Shown in pieces: positions 1 to 7,451 of a stretch of 10,918 nt of DNA. The notes under the pieces are model-generated. The model searched no databases, was not told where the DNA came from, and saw only the letters and a program-made list of their open reading frames with translations. Within the stretch, counting starts at the first letter, position 1, and each line of letters opens with the position of its first letter. Source of the stretch: Gemmatimonadota bacterium (GTDB lineage Bacteria; Gemmatimonadota; Gemmatimonadetes; Gemmatimonadales; Gemmatimonadaceae). The position numbers and the translations under genes were made by a program. The stretch is from the NCBI GenBank assembly GCA_016794735.1, contig JAEUJK010000425.1, positions 1 through 10,918 on the forward strand, given 5' to 3'.

Positions 1-176
1 CCGGGTTCCCACGACGCCGGCAAGGGCCGCACCGCGTGCACGATCATCCCGAGGAGGAGCGCCAGCACCACGGCGTCCGGGGCCCACGCGACATGGCCGG
101 CCCCGACGCGCGACGCTCCCCATGCCGCCAGCGCGATCGCCAGTGACGCCACCACCCCCGGCCCACGAAGCCTCAC
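1..176 (-). CDS. YeiH-family putative sulfate/sulfite exporter, N-terminal fragment
   Basis: Only the first 58 codons lie in the window; the rest is beyond the left edge. The start is a GTG at 176-174 that shares bases with the TGA of the upstream transporter gene (GTGA overlap), so the two are probably translationally coupled. The visible residues give a short basic N-terminus, a first hydrophobic helix (about residues 8-20), then a second with the motif LALLLGMIVHAVRPLP, followed by SWEPG. This order resembles the start of E. coli YeiH (PF03601/UPF0324), whose first helix is followed by LTLAILLGMVLGN and later a PG-I-F segment. The family consists of multi-helix inner-membrane proteins often labelled sulfate exporters, and YeiH is linked to sulfite tolerance through its regulator YeiE. 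The assignment rests on a short stretch, so another small-helix transporter remains possible. Confidence 0.6.
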   Translation of the reverse strand, partial: MRLRGPGVVASLAIALAAWGASRVGAGHVAWAPDAVVLALLLGMIVHAVRPLPASWEP

Positions 177-1249
177 GCGGCTGCCGTGCCTGGAGCCGGA
201 GCTTCCGGTGCGAGGTACTCCCGCCGGTACAACGTGACAAACTCGAAGAAGTACTGGATCGCCAACGGCCCGAGCAGGACGCCCAGCAGGCCGAAGTACT
301 TCACCCCGGCAAAGGCCCCGACGAGCGTCACCATGGGATGCAGGTTGGAGACGCGACGGTAGATCAGCGGGCGGATCACGTTGTCGATGTTGCTCGCCAG
401 CCCGGCCCCGATGACCAACAGCACCGCCATCGCACCGTAGCGCTGCTGCGCCAGGAGCATCACCACCCCGGGCATCCAGACCAGGGCACTCCCCAGCACC
501 GGAAGGATCGATGCGAAGCCGGTGACGACCCCCCAGAACAACGCATCAGGAATCCCGACGATCCAGAACGCGAGGCCGATCAGCGTTCCCTGCGCCAGCG
601 ACGTGATGAGCACGCCGAGCACGGTCGCGTGGGTGACCGAGTAGAAGCGGTCCTTCAATTCCGTCGCCGATTCCTCGGAGAACGGGAGGAAGTCGCGGAA
701 CGCCTTCCACGAGGCCTCGGCCGAGACCAGCATGTAGTAGAGGGCGAAGAAGGAGATGACCAGGTTGAGCGTGGCGCGCGCCGCCCCGCCCACGAAGTCG
801 AACGCCTGTTGCGACAGCCAGCGAAAGAAGGTCCCGCTCGCCTTGGCCACCTCGGCACCCACATCGATCGACCCCACGCGCAGCTGCCCCAATCGGGCCA
901 GCGCATCGGAGTCCTGGGCGCGCCGCAACATGGTCGGTGCCTGGTCGGCCACGAGGGCCACGATCCACATCACGGGAATCGCGATCGCCACGACGGCGAA
1001 CACGAGGGTCAGCGACGCCGCGCCGTCTGGCCCCAGTCGTCGCCGCAGGCGGTGGAACACCGGGACGCAGAGGACATACAGCACGGCGGCGCCCAGCAGT
1101 CCCACGGCGAACGAGGACACAGCGACCGCGATCGCTGTTCCCAGGAGGATGATCAGGAGTCCAGCACGTTCGCGCTTGGTGCGCAGGAAGGGCATGCGGA
1201 GGGTGGGCAGGGCCGCCGGTAATCTGGCACGACACCGCCCTCCCTGCAC
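173..1249 (-). CDS. AI-2E (PerM/UPF0118) family transporter
   Basis: The 358-residue product is a polytopic inner-membrane protein with the usual family layout: two N-terminal helices (about residues 29-64), a third around 79-99, a long soluble insert (about 100-155), then a C-terminal block of hydrophobic segments. Family hallmarks are visible: SILPVLGSALVWMPG, NVIRPLIYRR, and LHPMVTLVGAFAGVKYFGLLGVLLGPL split over the last two helices. The family is named for the proposed autoinducer-2 exporter TqsA, but members include Na+/H+ antiporters and proteins of unknown substrate, so quorum signalling is not implied. The GTG start lies one base after the arsR stop and has GGAG four bases upstream. 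An ATG at 1195 (MPFLRTKRERAG), closer to the first membrane helix, is an alternative start but lacks a Shine-Dalgarno. The stop overlaps the next gene's GTG. Family is confident; function in this operon is unknown. Confidence 0.9.
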   Translation of the reverse strand: MQGGRCRARLPAALPTLRMPFLRTKRERAGLLIILLGTAIAVAVSSFAVGLLGAAVLYVLCVPVFHRLRRRLGPDGAASLTLVFAVVAIAIPVMWIVALVADQAPTMLRRAQDSDALARLGQLRVGSIDVGAEVAKASGTFFRWLSQQAFDFVGGAARATLNLVISFFALYYMLVSAEASWKAFRDFLPFSEESATELKDRFYSVTHATVLGVLITSLAQGTLIGLAFWIVGIPDALFWGVVTGFASILPVLGSALVWMPGVVMLLAQQRYGAMAVLLVIGAGLASNIDNVIRPLIYRRVSNLHPMVTLVGAFAGVKYFGLLGVLLGPLAIQYFFEFVTLYRREYLAPEAPAPGTAAA

Positions 1250-1250
1250 C

Positions 1251-1574
1251 TCACTCCAGCATGCGGGCGCGTCGCTCGACCTCGGCCTCGATCCGCCCGC
1301 ACATCAGGTCGCAGAGGCGCAGGACGTCCCGGTCGCCGAGGGCGTAGTACGTCCAGCTCGCTTCCCGGCGTCGCTTCACGAACCCCAGCGTGTGCAGGAG
1401 GGCAAGGTGCTTGGACGTGTTGGCCTGCGTCAGGTCCGTAGCCTCGACGAGTTCCGAGACGGTGCGCTCGCCATCCCTGAGGGCGTTGAGCAGGCGCAGC
1501 CGCGCCGGATCAGCCAGGGCCTTGAACCGGTCGGCCACCAGGTCGAGGAGCGCGGGGGTCATCGTGCGCGGCAT
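1251..1574 (-). CDS. ArsR/SmtB-family winged-helix repressor
   Basis: At 107 residues this is a typical full-length ArsR-type dimeric repressor. Helices run from LVADRFKALADPARLRLLNAL (about 12-32), through the helix-turn-helix with its recognition helix in DLTQANTSKHLALLHTLGFV (about 47-66), to the wing KRRREASWTYYAL (67-79) and a C-terminal dimerisation helix (82-106). The classic metal-binding ELCVCD box at the start of the DNA-binding helix is absent: the sequence is ELVEATDL. Two cysteines, C88 and C92, lie in the final helix (LCDLMCGRI) and are candidate thiol or metal ligands. The gene lies 27 bases after the DUF2892 gene with no visible promoter in between, so it is transcribed with the pump genes and probably represses them at 7432-7451. 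An ATG at 1562 is an alternative start; neither has a clear ribosome binding site. The inducer is unknown. Confidence 0.92.
   Translation of the reverse strand: MPRTMTPALLDLVADRFKALADPARLRLLNALRDGERTVSELVEATDLTQANTSKHLALLHTLGFVKRRREASWTYYALGDRDVLRLCDLMCGRIEAEVERRARMLE
1254..1257 (-). promoter_or_regulatory. Shine-Dalgarno for the AI-2E family gene
   Basis: GGAG on the minus strand lies four bases upstream of the GTG at 1249 and inside the last codons of arsR. It supports the GTG start over the downstream ATG at 1195, which has only pyrimidine-rich sequence before it. The spacing is slightly short, so the support is moderate. Confidence 0.4.
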
Positions 1575-1601
1575 GACAGCGGGGGACGGAGGAAAGGGAA
1601 C

Positions 1602-1850
1602 CTAACGCGCCAACCGGGGCTGACACCCCATCCAGCCAGCGGCGCCGAGCATCCGTTCGAGCGGGCAGAACCCGGTGAACGTCGACTGCACCATGTTGAA
1701 CCCGACAAAGGCGGTGAAGGCAAACCAGGCGGGATGGACGAGCAGGCCCAGGACCACGCTCAGGATGACGAAGGTACCGGCGAAGCGGAGGATCACGGAA
1801 GGAGGGCACATCGGTCGTTGTCTCATGGAAGGTGTGAGATGGGAGTTCAT
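1602..1850 (-). CDS. DUF2892 (YgaP-like membrane domain) small protein
   Basis: The 82-residue product has two predicted membrane helices: about 21-38 (LRFAGTFVILSVVLGLLV) and about 41-57 (AWFAFTAFVGFNMVQS). The motif FTGFCPLERMLG follows at 58-69. A free-standing pair of helices ending in FTGFCP is characteristic of DUF2892, the membrane domain that in E. coli YgaP is fused to a rhodanese (sulfurtransferase) domain. No rhodanese is present here. Cysteines are C15, C62 (in the motif) and C76. The ATG overlaps the RND pump's TGA (ATGA), indicating coupled translation. An internal ATG at 1826 is a possible shorter start that would keep both helices. Its biochemical role is not established; placement beside an ArsR regulator is a recurrent arrangement for the YgaP group. 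Confidence 0.82.
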   Translation of the reverse strand: MNSHLTPSMRQRPMCPPSVILRFAGTFVILSVVLGLLVHPAWFAFTAFVGFNMVQSTFTGFCPLERMLGAAGWMGCQPRLAR

Positions 1851-4800
1851 GCGGTCACCGGCGTGCCGCGCCGACGCATTTCCCAGTACAGCAGCGGCAC
1901 GACCACCATCGTGAGCAGCGTCGCCGCGACCGCGCCGAACATCAGGGCCACGGCGAGCCCCTGGAAAATCGGGTCGAGCACCATGACGAGCCCGCCGATC
2001 ACCACCGCAGCGGCGGTGAGGGCAATGGGACGGAACCGCACAGCTCCTGCCTCGATCACCGCTTCACGCAACGTGCGACCACGCGCCTCGGCCAACTCGA
2101 TGAAGTCGACGAGCAGGATGGAGTTGCGCACGATGATCCCGGCGAGGGCGATCATCCCGATCATCGACGTGGCGGTGAAGAACGCGCCCGTCAACGCATG
2201 ACCGGGCAGGATCCCGATGAGGGTGAGCGGAATCGGCGCCATGATCACCAGCGGCGTGGTGAAGGACTGGAACCAGCCAACCACCAGGACATAGATGAGG
2301 ATCAGCACCGCGCCAAAGGCCAGGCCCAGGTCGCGGAACACCTCGATCGTCACCTGCCACTCGCCGTCCCACTTCATGGCGACCTCATTCACCGAGGCCG
2401 GTTGCACCGCGTTGTAGCGGTTGATGCGTGCACCGTTCACCCGGATGGAGTCCAGGCGGCGGTTCATCTCGAGGATGGCGTACACGGGCGACTCGATCGA
2501 ACCCGCCACGTCGCCAGTGACATAGATCGCCGGGCGCAGGTTGCGACGCATGCGCACCGACGCGGCCGTGCCCTGCTCCACCCGTACGAAGCGGCCGAGC
2601 GGCTGCGGACCGGTTGCCGTGGCAACCGGCGTCTGGAGGAGCGCGTCGATCGCATGACGTTGCGTGAGATCGAGGCGCGGGCGGATGAGCCCCGGCTCCC
2701 GTGCCGTCAGGCTGGCCAACCGGCCAGCGGGTGCGCCGGAGAGCGCGAGGTAGAGCACCTGCGTGAGCTGCTCGACGCTGGCGCCGGCGCGTGCGGCTAG
2801 CACGCGATCGACGTGCAGGATCGCCTGTTGTTGCGGTGCCTCGATCGTCCAGTCGACATCGACGACGCCGGGGGTCGACTCGAAGACCTTGCGCACCTCG
2901 GTGGCGGCGGCGAGTCGCGTCGAATCATCCGGGCCGTAGATCTCGGCGACCAGGGTGGAGAGCACCGGCGGACCCGGCGGGATCTCGGCCACCTTCACCG
3001 CGGCGCCAAAACCGCGCGCGATCGAGTCGATGGCTGGCCGCACGGCAACGGCGATGTCATGCGACTGCCGATCGCGTTCGTCCTTCGGCAGCAGGTTGAC
3101 CTGGACGTCCACGACGTTGGCGCCGCGCCGCATGAAGTAGTGCCTGACGAGTCCGTTGAAGTTGAACGGCGCGGCCACACCAGCGTAGACCTCGGTGCTG
3201 CGCACCTCGGGGACGGTGCGCAGGTAGGTGGCGATCGCCTCACCCATCGCCTGTGACGTCTCGAGCGTCGTGCCCTCGGGCAGGTCCCCGATCACCTGGA
3301 ACTCGGACTTGTTGTCGAACGGCAGCATCTTCACCTGCACGGCGCGCACGGCCACGAGGGCCATCGACGCCACCAGCATCACGAGGGTCGCACCGTAGAA
3401 GGCATACCGGCGGCGCGGCTGCTCGATGAGCGGGGTCATGAAGCGCGTGTACCAGGTGCCAAAGCGCCCCGCCTCTTCCGGCTCATGCGCCGCGTCTGCG
3501 GGCGGGTGGTCCGTTTTGTTGACGTGTCCGCGCAGCAGGCGCAGGGCGAGCCACGGGGTCACGATGAACGCCACCCCAAGCGAGGCGAGCATCGCGACCG
3601 AGGCGCCGACCGGGATCGGGCGCATGTAGGGACCCATCATGCCGGACACGACGGCCATCGGCAGGATGGCGGCGATCACGGTGAAGGTGGCGAGGATCGT
3701 CGGGTTCCCCACCTCGTCGACGCCCTCGACGGCCGCCTCTTCCGGCGTGGTGCGCCGCAGCTGCATGTGCCGATAGATGTTCTCGACGACGACAATCGCA
3801 TCGTCGACGAGGATGCCGATCGAGAAGATCAGGGCAAACAGCGTGATGCGGTTCAGCGTATAGCCGAGCGCGTAGTAGGCGAACAGCGTCAGCGCCAGCG
3901 TGACCGGCACCGCCACGAGCACCACGATGGCCTCGCGCCATCCCAGGAAGAGCCCCACGAGGATCGTGACGGACAACGTCGCGAGCAGCAGGTGGAAGAT
4001 GAGTTCGCTGGCTTTCTCGGCAGCGGTCTCGCCGTAGTCGCGCGTCACGTCGACGGTCACGTCCCCGGGGACGATGCGTCCCTCCGCTGCATGGAGGCGC
4101 TCCTCCACCACGCGCGTGACCGTGGTGGCGTTGGCGCCCGGCCGCTTGGCGATGGCAATGGTGACCGCGGGACGTGGCCCCTCGGTGCGGGTGGCATGCG
4201 AGACGTAGTCCTGCACCTCCCCATGCCCCTCGACCACGGTCGCGACGTCGCGCAGCATCACGGGAAGCCCGGCGCGCACGGCGACCACGACGGAGGCGAC
4301 ATCCGCGGCCGACTGGAGCGGAGCACCGATCGCGACCCGCACGCCCTGGTTGGCCGTTGCCAGCTCACCAGCCTGCACACGCGCGTTGGTGCCTTGCACG
4401 GCCTGCAGGACTTCACCCGGGGTGACGCCGCGTGCCGCCAGGCGCGTGGCATCGAGCCGCACCTCCACCTCGCGGGGGCGTCCCCCGGTCACGAAGGTCT
4501 CGGCGACGTCGGGGATCGTCCGGATGTCATCCTCGAGGTGCACGGCGATCGCACGCAGGGCATCGGCGTCGTACCGGGCCGACGACAGCGTGAGCGTCAT
4601 AACCGGGACATCGTCGATGGAGTGCGGCTTGACCACCGGTGGCATGGCCCCGGGGGGCATGGCCGCGCCTGACGAGGCGAGCTTGGCATGCACACGCGTG
4701 ATGCTGCGCTCCTGGTCTTCCCCCACCTTGAAGCGGACCGTGACCATCGCGAAGCCATCACCCGACATCGTATAGACGTGCTCCACGCCAGGGAGCTCCC

Positions 4801-5023
4801 ACATGCGGCGCTCCAGCGGGCGAGCGATGGCCGACTCGACTTCCTCCGGACCCGCACCCGGCAGGGCCGCGATCACGTCGATCATCGGCACCGAGATTTG
4901 CGGTTCCTCCTCGCGCGGGGTCGCGATGATCCCGATGAGGCCCACCGCGAGCGACGCGAGCGCAACGAGCGGCGTGAGCCGCGACTGCAGGAAGGCCTTG
5001 GCCAGGCGACCTGAGATACCCAT
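1847..5023 (-). CDS. RND-family efflux pump, inner-membrane permease (HAE1-like)
   Basis: This 1058-residue proton-driven pump is close to the AcrB length (1049). It has the duplicated RND layout: helix 1 at about 13-35, a large periplasmic porter loop, helices 2-6 at about 335-500, helix 7 near 540-560, a second periplasmic loop, and helices 8-12 at about 880-1045. Helix 4 carries GILVDDAIVVVEN with D407 and D408, the proton-relay aspartates at the same numbers as in AcrB. Heavy-metal (HME) pumps usually have DG there, so a drug/hydrophobe-type pump is favoured. In helix 10 the AcrB lysine 940 position appears to be arginine (R966 in AGIIVRNSILLVDF), as in a subset of uncharacterised RND pumps. 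GGGAG six bases before the ATG gives a good ribosome binding site inside the end of the adaptor gene, two bases upstream. It should form a tripartite complex with the two preceding products. Substrate unknown. Confidence 0.95.
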   Translation of the reverse strand: MGISGRLAKAFLQSRLTPLVALASLAVGLIGIIATPREEEPQISVPMIDVIAALPGAGPEEVESAIARPLERRMWELPGVEHVYTMSGDGFAMVTVRFKVGEDQERSITRVHAKLASSGAAMPPGAMPPVVKPHSIDDVPVMTLTLSSARYDADALRAIAVHLEDDIRTIPDVAETFVTGGRPREVEVRLDATRLAARGVTPGEVLQAVQGTNARVQAGELATANQGVRVAIGAPLQSAADVASVVVAVRAGLPVMLRDVATVVEGHGEVQDYVSHATRTEGPRPAVTIAIAKRPGANATTVTRVVEERLHAAEGRIVPGDVTVDVTRDYGETAAEKASELIFHLLLATLSVTILVGLFLGWREAIVVLVAVPVTLALTLFAYYALGYTLNRITLFALIFSIGILVDDAIVVVENIYRHMQLRRTTPEEAAVEGVDEVGNPTILATFTVIAAILPMAVVSGMMGPYMRPIPVGASVAMLASLGVAFIVTPWLALRLLRGHVNKTDHPPADAAHEPEEAGRFGTWYTRFMTPLIEQPRRRYAFYGATLVMLVASMALVAVRAVQVKMLPFDNKSEFQVIGDLPEGTTLETSQAMGEAIATYLRTVPEVRSTEVYAGVAAPFNFNGLVRHYFMRRGANVVDVQVNLLPKDERDRQSHDIAVAVRPAIDSIARGFGAAVKVAEIPPGPPVLSTLVAEIYGPDDSTRLAAATEVRKVFESTPGVVDVDWTIEAPQQQAILHVDRVLAARAGASVEQLTQVLYLALSGAPAGRLASLTAREPGLIRPRLDLTQRHAIDALLQTPVATATGPQPLGRFVRVEQGTAASVRMRRNLRPAIYVTGDVAGSIESPVYAILEMNRRLDSIRVNGARINRYNAVQPASVNEVAMKWDGEWQVTIEVFRDLGLAFGAVLILIYVLVVGWFQSFTTPLVIMAPIPLTLIGILPGHALTGAFFTATSMIGMIALAGIIVRNSILLVDFIELAEARGRTLREAVIEAGAVRFRPIALTAAAVVIGGLVMVLDPIFQGLAVALMFGAVAATLLTMVVVPLLYWEMRRRGTPVTA

Positions 5024-5025
5024 GG

Positions 5026-6054
5026 TCAGCTCCCGCGCGGCGCAGTCGCCGGCATGAGGATCACGTCACCCGCGCGCAGCCCGCCGAGCACCTCGAGCAT
5101 GCCGGCAGGCCCCGGCGTGACCCGGATCCATCGCGTGGACGCCGCAGCCCCGTCCCGCACCACGACCCCGGTGAGGTCACCTTCGCGTCGCACGGCGCGT
5201 TCGGGGATGAGGATCGCGTTGCGGGTGCCCTGTGGCACCTGGATGGTCGCGGCACCGCCCGACAACAGGGCGAGGTTCCCGTTAGGCACGAGCACATGGA
5301 TGGTGTAGAGCCCACCGGCCACCGCGGGAACAACCGCCTCGACCGTCCCGCGCGCCGTGACGCCCTCGATGCGCACGTCGACCGCCTGGCCGCGTCGCAG
5401 CGTGGCCGCCGCTGCCGGCGCGAGCGTCGCGCTCACCCGGAGGCGCGACTGGTCCTGTACCGTCACCAGCGGCGCGCCCGGAGCGGCGAACGCCCCCGGG
5501 TCGACCCAGCGGCTGGTGACCACCCCCGCCGTGGCGCTGCGTACCGTGGCGTAGTCGGCGATGGCGTCGACTTCCACACGGCCGGCGCGAGCGGCCGACA
5601 CGCCAGCCTCGGCGCGAGCGAGCATCGCCTCCGCTGCATCGACCTGGGCGCGTGGCGCGGCGCTATCGGCCAGCAGGGCGCGCATGCGACCGGCGTGCAG
5701 CGCCGCCTCGTTGCGCGCGGCCTCGGCGGCTGCAATCGCCGCCTGGACCTGCGACCCCTTCGCTTCCACGTCGCGCGCATCGATGCGCGCGAGGACCTGC
5801 CCGGCGCGCACCCGGTCACCCACCTGCACCTCGACCGCGGTGACGGTGCCCATGAGGCGCGTGCTCACCGTGGACTGCGTGATGGGCGCGGCGGTTCCGG
5901 GCGCCTCGATGATGGACGGGATCACCGTATCGACGACCGCCAGCGGCGTCCCATCGGGGACCGCCGGGGCCACGTGTGACGGTGGCGCCACCTCGCCACC
6001 GCAGGCGACGAGGGTGCTGGCGGCCAGGAGAACGACAGGAATGGAGAGTTTCAT
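5026..6054 (-). CDS. RND periplasmic adaptor (HlyD/AcrA-type membrane fusion lipoprotein)
   Basis: The 342-residue product begins with a lipoprotein signal, MKLSIPVVLLAASTLVAC, with the lipobox LVAC placing the lipidated cysteine at residue 18. Glycines follow it, so anchoring in the inner membrane, as for AcrA, is likely. The body has a split lipoyl-like domain (GTVTAVEVQVGDRVRAGQVL at about 69-88, and its second half near 175-200), an alanine-rich helical hairpin between them (about 95-165), a beta-barrel domain (about 205-275) and a C-terminal membrane-proximal domain ending in GLRAGDVILMPA. Such adaptors bridge the RND permease and the outer membrane channel. The start ATG overlaps the TolC-like gene's TGA (ATGA), and the stop lies two bases before the permease start. 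It is slightly shorter than AcrA (397), mainly in the hairpin and tail. No metal-binding extension is seen. Confidence 0.93.
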   Translation of the reverse strand: MKLSIPVVLLAASTLVACGGEVAPPSHVAPAVPDGTPLAVVDTVIPSIIEAPGTAAPITQSTVSTRLMGTVTAVEVQVGDRVRAGQVLARIDARDVEAKGSQVQAAIAAAEAARNEAALHAGRMRALLADSAAPRAQVDAAEAMLARAEAGVSAARAGRVEVDAIADYATVRSATAGVVTSRWVDPGAFAAPGAPLVTVQDQSRLRVSATLAPAAAATLRRGQAVDVRIEGVTARGTVEAVVPAVAGGLYTIHVLVPNGNLALLSGGAATIQVPQGTRNAILIPERAVRREGDLTGVVVRDGAAASTRWIRVTPGPAGMLEVLGGLRAGDVILMPATAPRGS

Positions 6055-7409
6055 TGGAGGGTATCGAGTCGGGAGAGCCAGGCCGGGTTGTGGCCGGTGG
6101 CCTGCAATCGATCAGCGAGGGCGACGATCAGGGCGTAACGAGCCGCTGCTTCGGCGAGTTGGGCCTGCATCTCGGCGGTGGAAGCGGCGAGGAGTTCGGG
6201 GATCGCGGCGAGGCCGCCTTCGTACTTGCGTGCGACCAGGCGATGGGCGGCGGTGGCCTGCCCCACCCCCCGTTCGGCGATCGCGAGGCGCGCGAGCGCG
6301 ACCTCGACGGCGCTCAGGGTCTGGGCCTGTTCCAGCGCGGCCTGCGCCACGGCCCCATCACGCATCGCGTGTGCCGCCTCGGCACGCGCGGTGGCCACGC
6401 GGCGTTCGCCCAACTCGGATGCACCGCTGAACGGCGACCACGAGGCCATCACCCCGACCGTCCAGTTGTTGCGCCCGCCGAACGGCGCATCGGGGGAGTT
6501 CCAGTCGAGCCGGGCGAAGGAGTTGACCCGCGGGAGCAGCAGCGCGCGCGCACGATCCGCGTTGCTGGTGGCTGCCGCGACTCCCGCCTGGGCGGCCGCA
6601 ACATCGGCGCGCTCGACCTGGGTCATGGCGGCCACCTCGGTCGCGAGCGCCCGCAGGGTCCCCGCGGCGGGCAACGTCGCCGGCAACACGAAGGAGGTCT
6701 CGGCGGGTTGACCAATGGCGGTCGCGAGCCCGCGATGCGCCAGCGAGACCGCGGCCACCGCTTCGAGGTGCATCACTTCCACCTCACCGGCGCGCACCGA
6801 GGCGAGCATCGCATCACTCGGGGTGACCATGCCGTTCCGTTCCATGGCCCGCGCCTGCCGCACATGGGCGTTCACACTCGCGAGTGCGGTATCCAGCGCG
6901 CGCGTGCGGACGTTGGCGAGCACGGCTCCGTACCAGGCGCGGACGACCTGGGAGGCGGTGTTCGTGCGGGCCCAGGCGGCGGCGTCATTCGCGGCATCCG
7001 CTGCCTTCCCGGCCGCGCGCCGCGCCCGCCATGCATCGGCGTTGAAGAGCGGTTGTTCCAGGACGAGCGCGGCGCCGTGGTTGCCGACGGCGGCGGGATC
7101 GTTGAGGCGCACCGGGTCGAAGTCGGCCGCGGCAATCCGTCGCTGGCGCAGGTTCGTCCCGAAGACGCCGATGGGATCGGTGGTGCGAACGTAGCCCGCC
7201 TCGACGCGGGCGCCGGGCAGGATGCCCCGCAGGGGGGCGAGGGCCCCGGCACGTTCGGCGGCGGCACCGGCCGTGGCGGTGCGATTGGCAAAGCCCTGCG
7301 ACGCCGCCCGATCGAGCGCGTCGGCGAGTCGCAGGGGCGCCGGCTGGGCCGGGAGGACAGTCGCCAGGGCAGACCCGGCGAGGACACAAGCCATCAGGAC
7401 ACGAGGCAT
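6051..7409 (-). CDS. TolC-family outer membrane efflux channel
   Basis: The 452-residue product starts with a Sec signal peptide (about 1-22, MACVLAGSALATVLPAQ). It is followed by LRLADALDRAAS, the usual opening of the OEP (outer membrane efflux protein) repeat. Two OEP halves can be made out, roughly 25-225 and 235-440. Both are long alanine- and arginine-rich helices, with beta segments around VEAGYVRTTDP in the first half and FARLDWNSPD plus NWTVGVMASWSPFSG in the second. The family forms trimeric channels spanning the outer membrane and periplasm. It is the first gene of the pump operon; the start is about 20 bases from the predicted transcription start, so the leader is very short. There is no Shine-Dalgarno before the ATG, and a second ATG at 7394-7392 would still leave a signal peptide. 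No lipobox cysteine typical of OprM-type channels is apparent. Confidence 0.93.
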   Translation of the reverse strand: MPRVLMACVLAGSALATVLPAQPAPLRLADALDRAASQGFANRTATAGAAAERAGALAPLRGILPGARVEAGYVRTTDPIGVFGTNLRQRRIAAADFDPVRLNDPAAVGNHGAALVLEQPLFNADAWRARRAAGKAADAANDAAAWARTNTASQVVRAWYGAVLANVRTRALDTALASVNAHVRQARAMERNGMVTPSDAMLASVRAGEVEVMHLEAVAAVSLAHRGLATAIGQPAETSFVLPATLPAAGTLRALATEVAAMTQVERADVAAAQAGVAAATSNADRARALLLPRVNSFARLDWNSPDAPFGGRNNWTVGVMASWSPFSGASELGERRVATARAEAAHAMRDGAVAQAALEQAQTLSAVEVALARLAIAERGVGQATAAHRLVARKYEGGLAAIPELLAASTAEMQAQLAEAAARYALIVALADRLQATGHNPAWLSRLDTLQ

Positions 7410-7431
7410 CAGGCAGGGAGCGAGAGTACGA

Positions 7432-7451
7432 ATATAACTATATGGTTATAT
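7432..7451. promoter_or_regulatory. Predicted ArsR-type operator (20-bp palindrome)
   Basis: Nine of ten base pairs are symmetrical about the centre between 7441 and 7442. The outer arms are ATATAAC and GTTATAT, and only the 7439/7444 pair breaks symmetry. The site is almost pure A/T in a very GC-rich background. AT-rich inverted repeats of this size with ATA...TAT ends are typical ArsR/SmtB-family operators (as for BigR). It overlaps the predicted -10 box and lies 23 bases from the start of the operon that encodes an ArsR repressor. Binding by that repressor is inferred, not shown. Confidence 0.65.

Noticed and set aside
173..1249. Autoinducer-2 export and quorum sensing
   Set aside because: The family name is historical and members have diverse functions; nothing else in the window relates to AI-2 synthesis or sensing.
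1575..1601. A separate promoter for arsR in the 27-base gap
   Set aside because: The gap is purine/pyrimidine runs with no -35/-10 pair, so transcription from the upstream operon promoter is more likely.
122..2201. Overlapping long plus-strand open frames (122-1222 and 756-2201)
   Set aside because: They mirror the AI-2E, ArsR, DUF2892 and RND genes on the other strand, and their translations are low-complexity and Arg/Pro/His-rich.
3485..4672. A 395-codon plus-strand frame inside the RND gene
   Set aside because: Antisense shadow: rich in Asp/His/Arg/Gly with no domain, fully contained in a convincing pump gene.
1847..5023. A heavy-metal (CusA/CzcA-type) pump, suggested by the ArsR neighbour
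   Set aside because: Helix 4 has VDDA rather than the VDGA usual in metal pumps, and no methionine or histidine metal-site pattern stands out in the adaptor.
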